In this document: positions 25,756-34,033 of the stretch, one piece after another
Layout: the number at the start of each line of letters is the position of its first letter
Numbering within the stretch: the first letter of the stretch is position 1
Assembly (NCBI GenBank): GCA_934162285.1
Contig: CAKPHY010000002.1
Span: 19,844-83,843 of the forward strand
DNA: 64,000 nucleotides
Direction: 5' to 3'
Origin: an uncultured Bacilli bacterium
GTDB lineage: Bacteria > Bacillota_I > Bacilli_A > RF39 > UBA660
Translations under genes and position numbers: made by a program
The notes under the pieces: generated by a model
Told to the model about the DNA's origin: nothing
Database searches by the model: none
What the model saw: only the letters and a program-made list of their open reading frames with translations

Positions 25756-26562
25756 TTATTTATCTTTAAAAAAATTTCTTTTATTGAATGACGAAAACAT
25801 AAATCTAAAAGCCGCACGGCGATTAGTTAACCATGAAAATTTAACATTATTTTTGGTATTTTTAATAATTCTTTTAACCATATATTTAGCAATTGTTTCA
25901 GGATAATCACCTAATATATTATAAACTCTCTTAGTTTTTTCGTCTAATTCTATTTTTTCACCATCACCAAGTGAAGTTTTAATAAAATTAGTTATCATAA
26001 TTCCTGGCGTAATTTTACCAATTAAAACCGGAGTATTAGTTTGCTCAACTTCATAAGCTAAAGCTTCTGTAAAATAAGTAATAGCACGTTTACTAGTACC
26101 ATACAAAGAAAGGCCCAATATCTTAGCATCATTACTACCATGACCTTCAACATTATAAATTTGACCAAAACCTTGTTCTATCATTACGGGCATTACCAAA
26201 TTAGAACAAAGAATCGTTCCTTTTAAATCAATATCAATTAAACGTTCAATTTCTTTAGGACTAAGTTCCCAAATAGGCTTATTAGGTTGATTAACACCAG
26301 CATTGTTTATCCAAATATCAATAGAACCAGTTTCTTTAATTGTATTATTAATAATCTTGTTAATATCTTCTTCTTTAGTAATGTCAGCTTCAATAGTCAA
26401 AATTTTACTATCATTATTTATTTTTTTCAATTCTTCAAAGGCTTCAATTAAAGCTTCTTTAGATATATCACATAAAACAACATTAAATTCAGCCTCGCGA
26501 AATAACTTAATCATTTGAAAGCCAAATCCACGAGCACTACCAGTTATTACTACTGTTTTCAT
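25756..26562 (-). CDS. Short-chain dehydrogenase/reductase
   Basis: 268 residues. The Rossmann cofactor motif TGSARGFG (TGxxxGxG) is at the N-terminus, then NNAG (WINNAGVNQ) near residue 90 and the catalytic Tyr and Lys in YGTSKRA. The Ser of the tetrad is not obvious. A basic C-terminal stretch (NRRAAFRFMFSSFNKRNFF) is unusual and may bind membrane. Cofactor is likely NAD(H)/NADP(H); the substrate cannot be told. Start chosen at the ATG 26562 behind AAAGGATG. A single gene with a terminator. Confidence 0.82.
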   Translation of the reverse strand: MKTVVITGSARGFGFQMIKLFREAEFNVVLCDISKEALIEAFEELKKINNDSKILTIEADITKEEDINKIINNTIKETGSIDIWINNAGVNQPNKPIWELSPKEIERLIDIDLKGTILCSNLVMPVMIEQGFGQIYNVEGHGSNDAKILGLSLYGTSKRAITYFTEALAYEVEQTNTPVLIGKITPGIMITNFIKTSLGDGEKIELDEKTKRVYNILGDYPETIAKYMVKRIIKNTKNNVKFSWLTNRRAAFRFMFSSFNKRNFFKDK

Positions 26563-26608
26563 AAATGTCACATCCTTTAGTTTTATTATATCATTTTTTT
26601 CTATCTTT

Positions 26609-27187
26609 TTAGTCTAAATCTTTTAAATGAATATCCCATTTTAATAAATTCTCATAAATTTTTTCAACAGGTACACCTAAAATATTATAAAAACTACCAT
26701 CAATTTTATTTATAAAATTAGAAGCAACAGTTTCAATTATAAAACCTGAAGCATACATGACATCTGGTTCATTATTAATATAAAAATCAACATCTTCATC
26801 TGAAATATTATTCATTATAACTTTACTTTCTTGAAACGTTTTAATAATTTCATTTTTCTCTTGATTAATTAAACATATACCTGTTATTACTAAAGTTGTT
26901 TTACCACTAGCCATTTTTAAATTATTTCTAGCTTCTTCTATTGACTTAGGTTTTTCTATAATTTTATTATCCATATAAACAATTGTATCAATACCAACAA
27001 TAATAGCATTAGAAACCATTTTAGCAACGCTTAAAGCTTTTCCATAAGCAAGATCTTTTACATATTCGTAAACATCATTTGAAGAACTAACTTCTTCAAA
27101 ATCACTTTTAATACAAACATGTTTCATCTTAACTTTGTCCATAATTGCACTTTTAAATTTAGATGTACTAGCTAAAACCAGCTTCAT
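26609..27187 (-). CDS. maf: Maf-family nucleoside triphosphate pyrophosphatase
   Basis: 192 residues. The N-terminal LASTSKFKSAIM replaces the usual LAS.SPRR..lL, so the substrate loop is divergent. The GIDTIVYMDNKIIEKPKSIEEARNNLKMASGKTTLVITGICLI region with the catalytic Asp matches Maf well, as does YMNNEP-like YINNEPDVMYASGFIIE. Maf enzymes hydrolyse non-canonical or modified nucleotides. Missing arginines in the first motif suggest altered specificity. TATAAT-N6-GGTGGTAAT precedes the ATG. Confidence 0.82.
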   Translation of the reverse strand: MKLVLASTSKFKSAIMDKVKMKHVCIKSDFEEVSSSNDVYEYVKDLAYGKALSVAKMVSNAIIVGIDTIVYMDNKIIEKPKSIEEARNNLKMASGKTTLVITGICLINQEKNEIIKTFQESKVIMNNISDEDVDFYINNEPDVMYASGFIIETVASNFINKIDGSFYNILGVPVEKIYENLLKWDIHLKDLD

Positions 27188-27208
27188 ATTACCACCACTC
27201 TAATTATA
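27188..27208 (-). promoter_or_regulatory. Compact promoter/RBS of maf
   Basis: TATAAT at 27208-27203 (minus strand), six bases, GGTGGTAAT, then the ATG at 27187. Confidence 0.55.
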
Positions 27209-27277
27209 TAATAATTAACAAAGAAAAAAAAGAGTTAATAACAATCCTTAAAATAAACGCGTTACCCTACAAAAATT

Positions 27278-27664
27278 TTATATTAACCAAGTATTTTCCA
27301 TTTCCAAATTAAATCGAGAATTATCTAACATTTTAATATTAAAATCATTAATATATTGTTCAATTTCAATCTTAGAAATATACAATGTATCATTAGAAGA
27401 AACATTTTTAATAGCACTCAAAAAAGGAACACGATTATAAAGATATAACATTCTATTCATCATAAGTATTTTTTTATCATAAAATTCTTCATCAGAATAA
27501 TTTTTGGCAATTTTGGAAAGTAATAAAGAAAAATTACCACAATCAAATCCATAATCATAATTTTTTAAACATAAATGCGGAAATCCTTTAATATTTCTAT
27601 ATTCTAGATCTACTACTACAATATAATCATCATTTTTTAATCTTACCTTACGCTCTAATATCAC
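27278..27664 (-). CDS. Protein of unknown function
   Basis: About 128 residues, soluble and without recognisable family. It starts with a beta-rich segment (VRLKNDDYIVVVDLEYRNIKGFPHLCLKNYDYGFDCGNF) and continues helical. The start is a GTG at 27664, four bases past the GGGTGAT site; an earlier in-frame GTG at 27673 is within that site. It directly follows the 27670 gene, whose TGA stop is part of GGGTGA, so the two are coupled. Confidence 0.55.
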   Translation of the reverse strand: MILERKVRLKNDDYIVVVDLEYRNIKGFPHLCLKNYDYGFDCGNFSLLLSKIAKNYSDEEFYDKKILMMNRMLYLYNRVPFLSAIKNVSSNDTLYISKIEIEQYINDFNIKMLDNSRFNLEMENTWLI

Positions 27665-27669
27665 AATAA

Positions 27670-27876
27670 TCACCCTAATTTATTAAATTCTATCACTTTA
27701 TTTTTCATATTTATTTTAACAACAACATAACCATAATTTTCTAATTCCTTTTTATATTTTAAAAACGAATGATCTATTTCAAAACCCAATATATCTTTAA
27801 TTTCATCATAAGTTAATTTATAATTTTTTTCATTATTTTTCTTCAAATAATTCCACAAAGGATCATACTTACTCAT
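27670..27876 (-). CDS. Small protein with a DUF7662-like fold
   Basis: 68 residues: SKYDPLWNYLKKN.., LTYDEIKDILGFEIDHSFLKYKKELENYGYVV. The pattern 'YDPL..yL........ls..EIe.iLg..LP.Sa..y...W......' is what I recall for the DUF7662 domain found alone or in larger nuclease-like proteins; function unknown. It has a GGAGGTATTCTG site and is the first gene of a two-gene unit, divergent from the Qng1-like gene. Confidence 0.5.
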   Translation of the reverse strand: MSKYDPLWNYLKKNNEKNYKLTYDEIKDILGFEIDHSFLKYKKELENYGYVVVKINMKNKVIEFNKLG

Positions 27877-27972
27877 CAGAATACCTCCATAGAAAAATAT
27901 AACAAAATTTTTTTAGAAAAACAATTATTTATTTTAATATTTAATTATGATAAAATGAAAATGAGGTGAAAC

Positions 27973-28926
27973 ATGATAACAAAAGAAAAAATATTAAACT
28001 CTATACAATTTGTCGTCAATAATTCTAAATATGTTAAGATTAAAGAAGAGAACATTGAAAATGCTATTAATTTAGTTACAAACAATGAAAAAAAATCATG
28101 GTTAAATAGTGATTTATTAGATTTAAATAAATATTCACAAAACCAAATCATAATGTATTTAATACTATGTGAATCACTAAACTTTTGCTACTGGGATTCT
28201 GATATAAAATGGAAAATAGAATATAAAGGAGAATGGTATTCTGGATCACTTGGTTTATTCTATGGAATATCTAAAGCAATTCAAAATGGCTATGATTTAT
28301 TAAATATTGATTATTTAGAAAAAATGACTATTGAACAACTTGATGAAATATTTAAAGGAACAACTTCCATACCTTTATTAGAAGAAAGATATGAAATTAT
28401 CAAGCAATTAGTTCAAGAATTAAAAAACATTGATGACTTATCTAAAGCTTTAGATTCCAATAATGATATTGAACTTTTAAATAACATTATTAATAATTTT
28501 AGCAATTTTAATGATATAAGTATTTATAAAGGTGAAAAAGTATATTTTTTCAAAAGAGCAATTTTATTAGTTGGAGATTTAATTGAAAATGTTAAATCAA
28601 TTAAAGAAAAAGTTAAAAATGACAGTAATATGTTAGGATGTGCTGACTACAAAATTCCTCAAGTTTTAAGACATTTAGAAATTCTAGAATATAATGAAGA
28701 ATTAGCTCAAATAGTAGATTCTAAGCAACAATTAAAACATGATAGTGAAATGGAAATTGAAGTTCGTGCTAACATGTTATATGCATTAGAATTAATTAAA
28801 AATAAATTACATCAAAAAGGAATAGAAATGAATTCTACCCAAATAGATAATATTTTATGGTTACTTAGTAAAAATAAAGGATTCAAAGCTAAACCATATC
28901 ATTTAACAAGAACTATTTATTATTAA
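27973..28926 (+). CDS. Queuosine 5'-phosphate N-glycosylase (Qng1/DUF2419, queuosine salvage)
   Basis: 317 residues matching the Q_salvage family along the whole length. Seen: FCYWDSDIKWKIEYKGEWYSGSLGL at 71-95, an AIQNGYDLL segment, IPLLEERYEI near 133-142, FSNFNDISIYKG at 176-187, FFKRAILLVGDLI near 192-204, and CADYKIPQVLR at 223-233, where Asp225 corresponds to the catalytic Asp of (A)DYR(V/I)PQ. The family frees queuine from queuosine nucleotides for reuse in tRNA. It is best known from eukaryotes and a scattering of bacteria. AATGAGGTGAAAC precedes the ATG. Probably horizontally acquired (inference). Confidence 0.85.
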   Translation: MITKEKILNSIQFVVNNSKYVKIKEENIENAINLVTNNEKKSWLNSDLLDLNKYSQNQIIMYLILCESLNFCYWDSDIKWKIEYKGEWYSGSLGLFYGISKAIQNGYDLLNIDYLEKMTIEQLDEIFKGTTSIPLLEERYEIIKQLVQELKNIDDLSKALDSNNDIELLNNIINNFSNFNDISIYKGEKVYFFKRAILLVGDLIENVKSIKEKVKNDSNMLGCADYKIPQVLRHLEILEYNEELAQIVDSKQQLKHDSEMEIEVRANMLYALELIKNKLHQKGIEMNSTQIDNILWLLSKNKGFKAKPYHLTRTIYY

Positions 28927-28955
28927 AAAAAGCACAACAATGTGCTTTTTTTATG
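28925..28955 (+). terminator. Intrinsic terminator of the Qng1-like gene
   Basis: AAGCACA-ACAA-TGTGCTT followed by T residues; an A run on the left may let it serve the other strand. Confidence 0.85.
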
Positions 28956-28981
28956 CAAAATTATTTTCAATTTAATAGATT

Positions 28982-29700
28982 TTATAATTCTTGAATTTTA
29001 TTATAATAATCATTTATACATTGTTTAAGTTTATAAAAATCATTTTTACTAGTCAAATATACTCTTTTATTTATCTCTAACATAAGTGAGGATAATCTCT
29101 TATCTTTTTTATTAAAATATTTATTAGAAATTATTGTTCCTTTATAAGGATTATTTATGGCAACTGAATAACCATATTTTTTAAAATGTTCAATTGTAAT
29201 ATTTGTTAATTTTTCATCAGTATAAATTCTATCAACACCTATACATATATCTGGAGCAGTATTTATATCAAATAACTTCTTTATCATTTCATCTGAAAAA
29301 CTATGAAAATCAATAATAATACATTTATTATATTTCTTTAATAGATTAGTAACTGCTTTATCTAACTTATTATGATGTTTATCATAATATGACTTCAAAA
29401 TTTTTCTTTTATATTTGGAATAGTAACAATATTATCACAATCTTTTGTATAAATTACTCCCATTCCTTTTTTTGCCATTATTTCTTTAGAATCATCTTTA
29501 AACTTTTCTACATCACAAAATAATCTTGAATATCTAAAAACTAATTTATGACAATTAGAAGGAATTAATTTATCAGTTAAATAATCACTTAAAAATATAT
29601 TTATGTTTTTGATATACTTTTTATCTTTTACACATATATTCCAATATTGTTTAGGAATTTTTAAAGACGAATGTGGAACATGAAATAATATAGAATTCAT
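28982..29700 (-). pseudogene. N-formylglutamate amidohydrolase-like gene, split by a single frameshift
   Basis: Two overlapping frames make one protein. The first (29700-29395, 101 residues) opens with ILFHVPHSS, the N-terminal 'vPHsg' of the family, and contains RYSRLFCDVEKF and KGMGVIYT. The second (29398-28982) begins with YYDKHHNKLD and has CIIIDFHSFSDEM, matching the family's 'YyrPyH..L' and 'liDcHS(m/f)'. The join lies at GAAAAATTTTGA: one extra base in that A/T run would read on as E-K-F-L-K-S-Y-Y. This is either a decayed gene, a sequencing or assembly error, or less likely programmed frameshifting. The substrate need not be formylglutamate. TAGGAGG precedes the first ATG. Confidence 0.75.
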
Positions 29701-29875
29701 AAAAATCCTCCTAATAAATTATTTTAAAAAGTATTTTTTATTTCCAAAAATCAATTTTAAATTTAACTTGTTTTTCTAAATCAAAGCACAACATTTAAAC
29801 ATTCAAAAAATATTTCATCTTTAGAATTTTTACTTGATATCAAAAAAATCCATTAAGTAAACATTACATTTAAAG

Positions 29876-30151
29876 TTAACTATTCATATCACGATTCAAA
29901 TATTGAAATATAGTAATCAACTCTTTCTGGATATTATATACACCTTCATAAAGAAAATCTAGCATTTCAGATTCATTTAAATTTTTATCATTATTACTAT
30001 TGTAATTTTTTATATTCAAAATCGATGGAATACTTAAATTATTTTCTTCCATTTTAATTAATTCTGCTATTATCATCATTTCATTAATTATTTGATTTCT
30101 TTTCTCGCTTATACTTAAATTACTAAATGCTTTTTTAAATTCATCATTCAT
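29876..30151 (-). CDS. Small helical protein of unknown function
   Basis: 91 residues, acidic, helical, no signal or membrane helix: FKKAFSNLSISEKRNQIINEMMIIAELIKMEEN at the start and LNESEMLDFLYEGVYNIQKELITIFQYLN near the end. No family recognised. The start codon overlaps the stop of the 30151 gene by one base, so the two are coupled and probably work as a pair. Confidence 0.5.
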   Translation of the reverse strand: MNDEFKKAFSNLSISEKRNQIINEMMIIAELIKMEENNLSIPSILNIKNYNSNNDKNLNESEMLDFLYEGVYNIQKELITIFQYLNRDMNS

Positions 30152-31173
30152 TATCTAGTAACTCCTTTTTTTTCATTTAATAATTGATCTTCTGCTAAAG
30201 CTGATATTGCATCAAATTGCTGTTTTCTAATATTATTATCTATAATCCTCTGTGAATCTCTAGCTTCTAAAAAAGCTTTTTTACTTTCTTCTTCTAATTG
30301 TTCTTTTCTTTCTTGTTCTCTATTAATTTGATCTTCATAATAATTTTTACTTACAATTCCAGTACATCTGATATTATTTATAGAAGCCATTTTTTGATTA
30401 ACTCCTGTTGTACGAGCTTCTATGTCAATTGGTGCAACACCTACAATTCCTTTCGTCGTTTTTATTCTATTTTCAACTAATTTATCTAATAACTCTCTAA
30501 CATCTATACCATTATAATGTTCTTGTGCAAATTGAGAAAATTCTTGTCTCATATTATCATCAGTAATATATTTTTCTATTTCATTACAACTAATATTTTT
30601 TTTATTTAAAATAGAATCATAAATTATATTATTAACTTGTGATACATTACTAGGATTTGAAATTAAACTTCTTTGTCCCATTCTATCCGTCAATAATAAC
30701 GATGGATTTTTTATAGCTTCTTCTATAATATGATGTACTTCATTTTGATCATAATCATTATATCTTTGAGCAATTTCCCTATAACGATCTACTATGTCAT
30801 TAACGTTAATTCCGTTTAAATCATCTCTTATCAACTTAGACTCAGAATCACATATTTTATCATGAATCCATGATTGTCGAAGTAATTTTAAATCTTCAGA
30901 ATTGTGTTTATGTCTGTCTAAATCTCTTTGTGCTTCATCCAATTGCCCAATATGTCTTAACCTTTTATACTCTTGTTCATATTTCATTTGATTCAATACG
31001 TCTTGTCTAGCAAGTTCTAATTGTTGCCTATATACTTCATTATATATTTCTTTATTATTCACAGATGGATATTTTTCTTTCATTATTTCTTCTGTTTTTT
31101 GCTTCGCAATATATTCTACTTTTTCTGTAGGTGATTGTACAAAATCATCAACTTGATTTTGAATATTATCCAT
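30151..31173 (-). CDS. Highly charged coiled-coil protein of unknown function
   Basis: 340 residues, no membrane helix, no recognised family. Long helical charged tracts occur at residues 20-110 (EIYNEVYRQQLELARQ, EYKRLRHIGQLDEAQRDLDRHK) and near the C-terminus (QINREQERKEQLEEESKKAFLEARDSQ). The middle holds a less charged part, GIVGVAPIDIEARTTGVNQKMASINNIRCTGIVSK. A very strong AAGGAGATAAAAT site precedes the ATG. With the 91-residue gene behind it, it forms a small operon in the accessory part of the window. Composition recalls phage or mobile-element structural/accessory proteins, but nothing specific can be claimed. Confidence 0.55.
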   Translation of the reverse strand: MDNIQNQVDDFVQSPTEKVEYIAKQKTEEIMKEKYPSVNNKEIYNEVYRQQLELARQDVLNQMKYEQEYKRLRHIGQLDEAQRDLDRHKHNSEDLKLLRQSWIHDKICDSESKLIRDDLNGINVNDIVDRYREIAQRYNDYDQNEVHHIIEEAIKNPSLLLTDRMGQRSLISNPSNVSQVNNIIYDSILNKKNISCNEIEKYITDDNMRQEFSQFAQEHYNGIDVRELLDKLVENRIKTTKGIVGVAPIDIEARTTGVNQKMASINNIRCTGIVSKNYYEDQINREQERKEQLEEESKKAFLEARDSQRIIDNNIRKQQFDAISALAEDQLLNEKKGVTR

Positions 31174-31516
31174 ATTTTATCTCCTTTTCACATAGCAATC
31201 CGCATTTCCAAAATTTTTATGTTATTCAATCAGCTTCTGCTATTATTTTAAGTATAACATATTTACTATGATTTTTCAATTTTATACATAAATTTTAATT
31301 TACAAACTCATATTAACATCTTAATTGGGCATTATTTATACAATAACCAAAAAAACAATTAATTGAATATCTAGCTGCACTTAATATTAGTTTTAACTTT
31401 TTTGCCGTACAAAGTTCGTTAACTATTATATATGTTTGCAAAAAACAAGATAAAAATCACATTTATTTTTGGATTATTTTAAAATTTTTGCATTTTACAG
31501 ATTAATTTATTTTTAA
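31174..31516. other. Intergenic stretch with no gene seen (343 bp)
   Basis: Very AT-rich. I find no open frame with a ribosome-binding site, no convincing RNA gene and no terminator hairpin. It holds the upstream region of the 30151 gene. Confidence 0.5.
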
Positions 31517-32284
31517 CTATCCTATTCCATAAAAATTTTTAAGAATATTTTCTTTATCTGGAAATGCAACATTTATCAGTTTATTTATAAATTTATCTCT
31601 ATTATATATTAGTTTTCTTTTTTCAAAGCTAATATCTTTTGATATTTCTATAATTGTATAAGATGTATATTCATCTTTTGTACATCCTGCACTTTCAACT
31701 ATTTCAATATTTGTTAACGTGCCATTATCCTCGATAGTATCACCAAATATCCCATCTACTTCATTAATATTAAATGATTGATGAAGATGACCAATAAAAT
31801 ATATAATAGAATCATCATTATACTTTTTCCATAAATTAATATCTTGTTTCAAATGATTTTTTTCAAATGGATATATATCTTGAGGATTATTTATTAAATA
31901 ATGACATAAGATATATTTTTTATTAAATAAAGAATTATCATAGCTAATATTAATTTCATAATATAATGGACATTTCTTAATATAATCTAATTCTTTATTT
32001 GTTAAAGATTCCTTAACCCATTTATAATGTTCTTTTTCTTCTGTTGATATTTTTGCATCAAAATCAGTTCCTCTAAGCAAATATATTTCATGATTACCCA
32101 AAACTGATTTAATATTATTTTCTATTAACAAATCTACACATTCTTTTGAATTTGGTCCAATATCTATTGTGTCTCCTAAACATATAATTTCATCAATTTC
32201 TTGTACTTTTATATCTTCTAATATAGATTCTAATGCTTCCAAATTACCATGTATATCTGCTATTAATGCAATTCTTTTTTTCAT
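31517..32284 (-). CDS. Calcineurin-like metallophosphoesterase
   Basis: 255 residues. The metal-binding motifs of the family are in order: ADIHGN (DxH) at the N-terminus, GDTIDIGPNS (GDxxDxGP), GNHE near residue 68, a His in LCHYLINNP, and GHLHQSF (GHxH) near residue 165. This is the YfcE/PrpE-like group often annotated as serine/threonine phosphatase or symmetrical Ap4A hydrolase; the substrate is not predictable. A GGAGAATGATTAGCT site precedes the ATG. It stands alone. Confidence 0.85.
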   Translation of the reverse strand: MKKRIALIADIHGNLEALESILEDIKVQEIDEIICLGDTIDIGPNSKECVDLLIENNIKSVLGNHEIYLLRGTDFDAKISTEEKEHYKWVKESLTNKELDYIKKCPLYYEINISYDNSLFNKKYILCHYLINNPQDIYPFEKNHLKQDINLWKKYNDDSIIYFIGHLHQSFNINEVDGIFGDTIEDNGTLTNIEIVESAGCTKDEYTSYTIIEISKDISFEKRKLIYNRDKFINKLINVAFPDKENILKNFYGIG

Positions 32285-32613
32285 AGCTAATCATTCTCCA
32301 ATAATATACATATATTATATTACTACTTATTAAATTAACAAATATATTATATCAATCTTGTTAAATTACAACAATTCTTTTAAACAAATCTAATTTTGAA
32401 TTGTATGAGTTTTACCTGAATCTTATTGCTTATAAAACTATTCGGGTTGAAATAAGACAATTTTTAAATCTAAAGCAAAAGTGTAACAAACTACTAACTA
32501 ATATAAATACACCATGAAAATTATAACAAAAAATTATAAATACAGTGACATTTACAATGACATTTATGATATGATGATATTAGTAAAGGAATAATATTTA
32601 ACTAAATTGTTAA
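32285..32613. other. Intergenic stretch without a supported gene
   Basis: About 330 bp between the metallophosphoesterase start and the bidirectional terminator. It contains the promoter region of the phosphoesterase (TATAAT near 32315-32330 on the minus strand). A 26-codon plus-strand frame (32514-32594) has no ribosome-binding site and is not called. Confidence 0.45.
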
Positions 32614-32654
32614 AATAAAACTACTTTCAATTAAATTTGAAAGTAGTTTTTATA
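32614..32654. terminator. Strong bidirectional terminator, possibly the native ssrA terminator
   Basis: AAAACTACTTTC and GAAAGTAGTTTT form a 12-bp stem around AATTAAATTT, with T residues on both outer sides. It lies directly next to the left 38-bp direct repeat. If the 1342-bp segment to its right were absent, this hairpin would follow ssrA immediately. Confidence 0.7.
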
Positions 32655-32691
32655 TAAACTCGAAAAGTTCGAGTATCAATCAAATCTGGTG
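32654..32691. repeat. Left copy of a perfect 38-bp direct repeat (att-like site)
   Basis: Identical over 38 bases to 33996-34033. It contains the inverted repeat CTCGAAAAGTTCGAG and ends in GGTG, the complement of the last CACC of the tmRNA. A 7-bp hairpin GTCGTAG-TAAT-CTACAAC follows directly at about 32697-32714 on this side only. Confidence 0.9.
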
Positions 32692-32784
32692 CGAGTGTCG
32701 TAGTAATCTACAACCTTTACACATACATAACGAATTGATATATAATTATCAATCATCACATTAATTTTAAAAAAATTTAAAAAA

Positions 32785-33864
32785 TTATGATATATCTCTG
32801 CCAACAAAAACATTATAAATTTCATTATATCTATAACCTAGTTTTGCATAATTAGAATCTGGCACTAATATATTAAGTTCTACCAGTTTATCGACTAAAG
32901 TTGAAACTGTATTTCTTGATACTCCAGATTCTTCTTCTATTTCTTTTTTTGTAAAAACTATTTGTCTCATTATTGCTGGCATAATTCTATAAACGGCATT
33001 ACTTTTTAAAATTTCTAATTTTTTCATATCTCTTATATATATTTGCTTTATTCTACTTATTTTTGCTATATAATTATTACATTGTTCTATTATACATTGT
33101 AAAAAGAATTTGATAAATCCAATCATATTTCCCTTTCTGCTCTCATTTAAGAATTTATGATAACTAGGTTTATATAATTCTATTATTTCTGACAAAAATA
33201 AAATTGGTTCTTCTTCTGTTAATAAAGCTAATTGAACAGGAATTAATGCTCTACCTAATCTTCCGTTTCCATCTCTATATGCATGTATAGTTTCAAATTG
33301 TGAATGAGAAATTGCTAAATTTATAAATATAGGATCAATATATGCATCATTCATATATTCAAATAAATTTTCTAATAAAACAGGGACATCTTCTGGTACC
33401 GGTGGAACAAAAATAGCTTCTTCTATTGTGCATCCCTTAGGTCCTATCCAGTTTTGTATATTTCTAATTTGGCCCGGCTCTTTTTCATTACCTCTAACAC
33501 TATTAAGCAATATCCTATGAATATTATTTAAAAATTTAATGTTTATTTTATTGTTTTCTTTTAAATAATTTTTAGAATATTCGATAACTTTCTTCAAATT
33601 TTGTATTTCTAAATTGTCATCTGTCTTAGGCATATATTTTAAATAATACATATCATCCTGAGATATTTGTGTTCCTTCAATTTGTGTTGACTTTAAACTT
33701 TCACTTAAAATAATAGAGTCTAAAAAAAATCTTGAGTCGAACTGACTGTTTTTTAAATTGGATTTATATTCTCCATATTTTAAATTAGCTTCTGAAATTA
33801 AACTTATTAATTCTTTATCAATCGTATATTGAATTGGTAATTTATCTACTTCAAATGGTTTCAT
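32785..33864 (-). CDS. Fic-domain protein (class II, self-inhibited AMPylase-like)
   Basis: 359 residues. The Fic active-site motif is HAYRDGNGRLGR at 194-205 (HxFx(D/E)GNGRxxR with Tyr for Phe), with catalytic His194. An inhibitory helix motif (S/T)xxxE(G/N) lies ahead at 59-64 (STQIEG), which defines class II Fic proteins where the Glu blocks ATP binding. A C-terminal winged helix follows (FTKKEIEEESGVSRNTVSTLVDKLVELNIL). It should transfer AMP, or another NMP, to hydroxyl groups of target proteins; targets unknown. CCGAGGTGAAACAAT precedes the ATG. It is the only gene between the two 38-bp repeats. Confidence 0.9.
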   Translation of the reverse strand: MKPFEVDKLPIQYTIDKELISLISEANLKYGEYKSNLKNSQFDSRFFLDSIILSESLKSTQIEGTQISQDDMYYLKYMPKTDDNLEIQNLKKVIEYSKNYLKENNKINIKFLNNIHRILLNSVRGNEKEPGQIRNIQNWIGPKGCTIEEAIFVPPVPEDVPVLLENLFEYMNDAYIDPIFINLAISHSQFETIHAYRDGNGRLGRALIPVQLALLTEEEPILFLSEIIELYKPSYHKFLNESRKGNMIGFIKFFLQCIIEQCNNYIAKISRIKQIYIRDMKKLEILKSNAVYRIMPAIMRQIVFTKKEIEEESGVSRNTVSTLVDKLVELNILVPDSNYAKLGYRYNEIYNVFVGRDIS

Positions 33865-33910
33865 ATTGTTTCACCTCGGTAAAATTCTATCATATTTCAC
33901 ATTAAAAGCA

Positions 33911-33955
33911 AATAAAAATGCACAATATTTTTGATATATTGTGCATTTTTATTTT
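33911..33955. terminator. Bidirectional hairpin between ssrA and fic
   Basis: AAATGCACAATAT and ATATTGTGCATTT arms with A/T runs outside; it would stop ssrA transcripts on the minus strand. A second small inverted repeat GCACA-GTCAT-TGTGC follows at 33971-33985. Confidence 0.7.
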
Positions 33956-33995
33956 TTTTAAACATTTCTTGCACAGTCATTGTGCATTTTAGTAC

Positions 33996-34033
33996 ATAAA
34001 CTCGAAAAGTTCGAGTATCAATCAAATCTGGTG
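33996..34033. repeat. Right copy of the 38-bp direct repeat, overlapping the ssrA 3' end
   Basis: Identical to 32654-32691. Its last five bases (34029-34033) are the CACCA 3' end of the tmRNA; the rest is the ssrA downstream flank. The 3' end of ssrA is a common integrase target, so the two copies look like attL and attR. Confidence 0.9.

Noticed and set aside
32514..32594. Plus-strand 26-codon frame (MKIITKNYKYSDIYNDIYD...) before the 32614 terminator
   Set aside because: No ribosome-binding site and no recognisable product; the repeated GACATTTA makes it look protein-like by chance.
27278..34033. A complete integrated island or prophage
   Set aside because: No integrase, recombinase, terminase or capsid gene; the only repeats found bracket fic alone.
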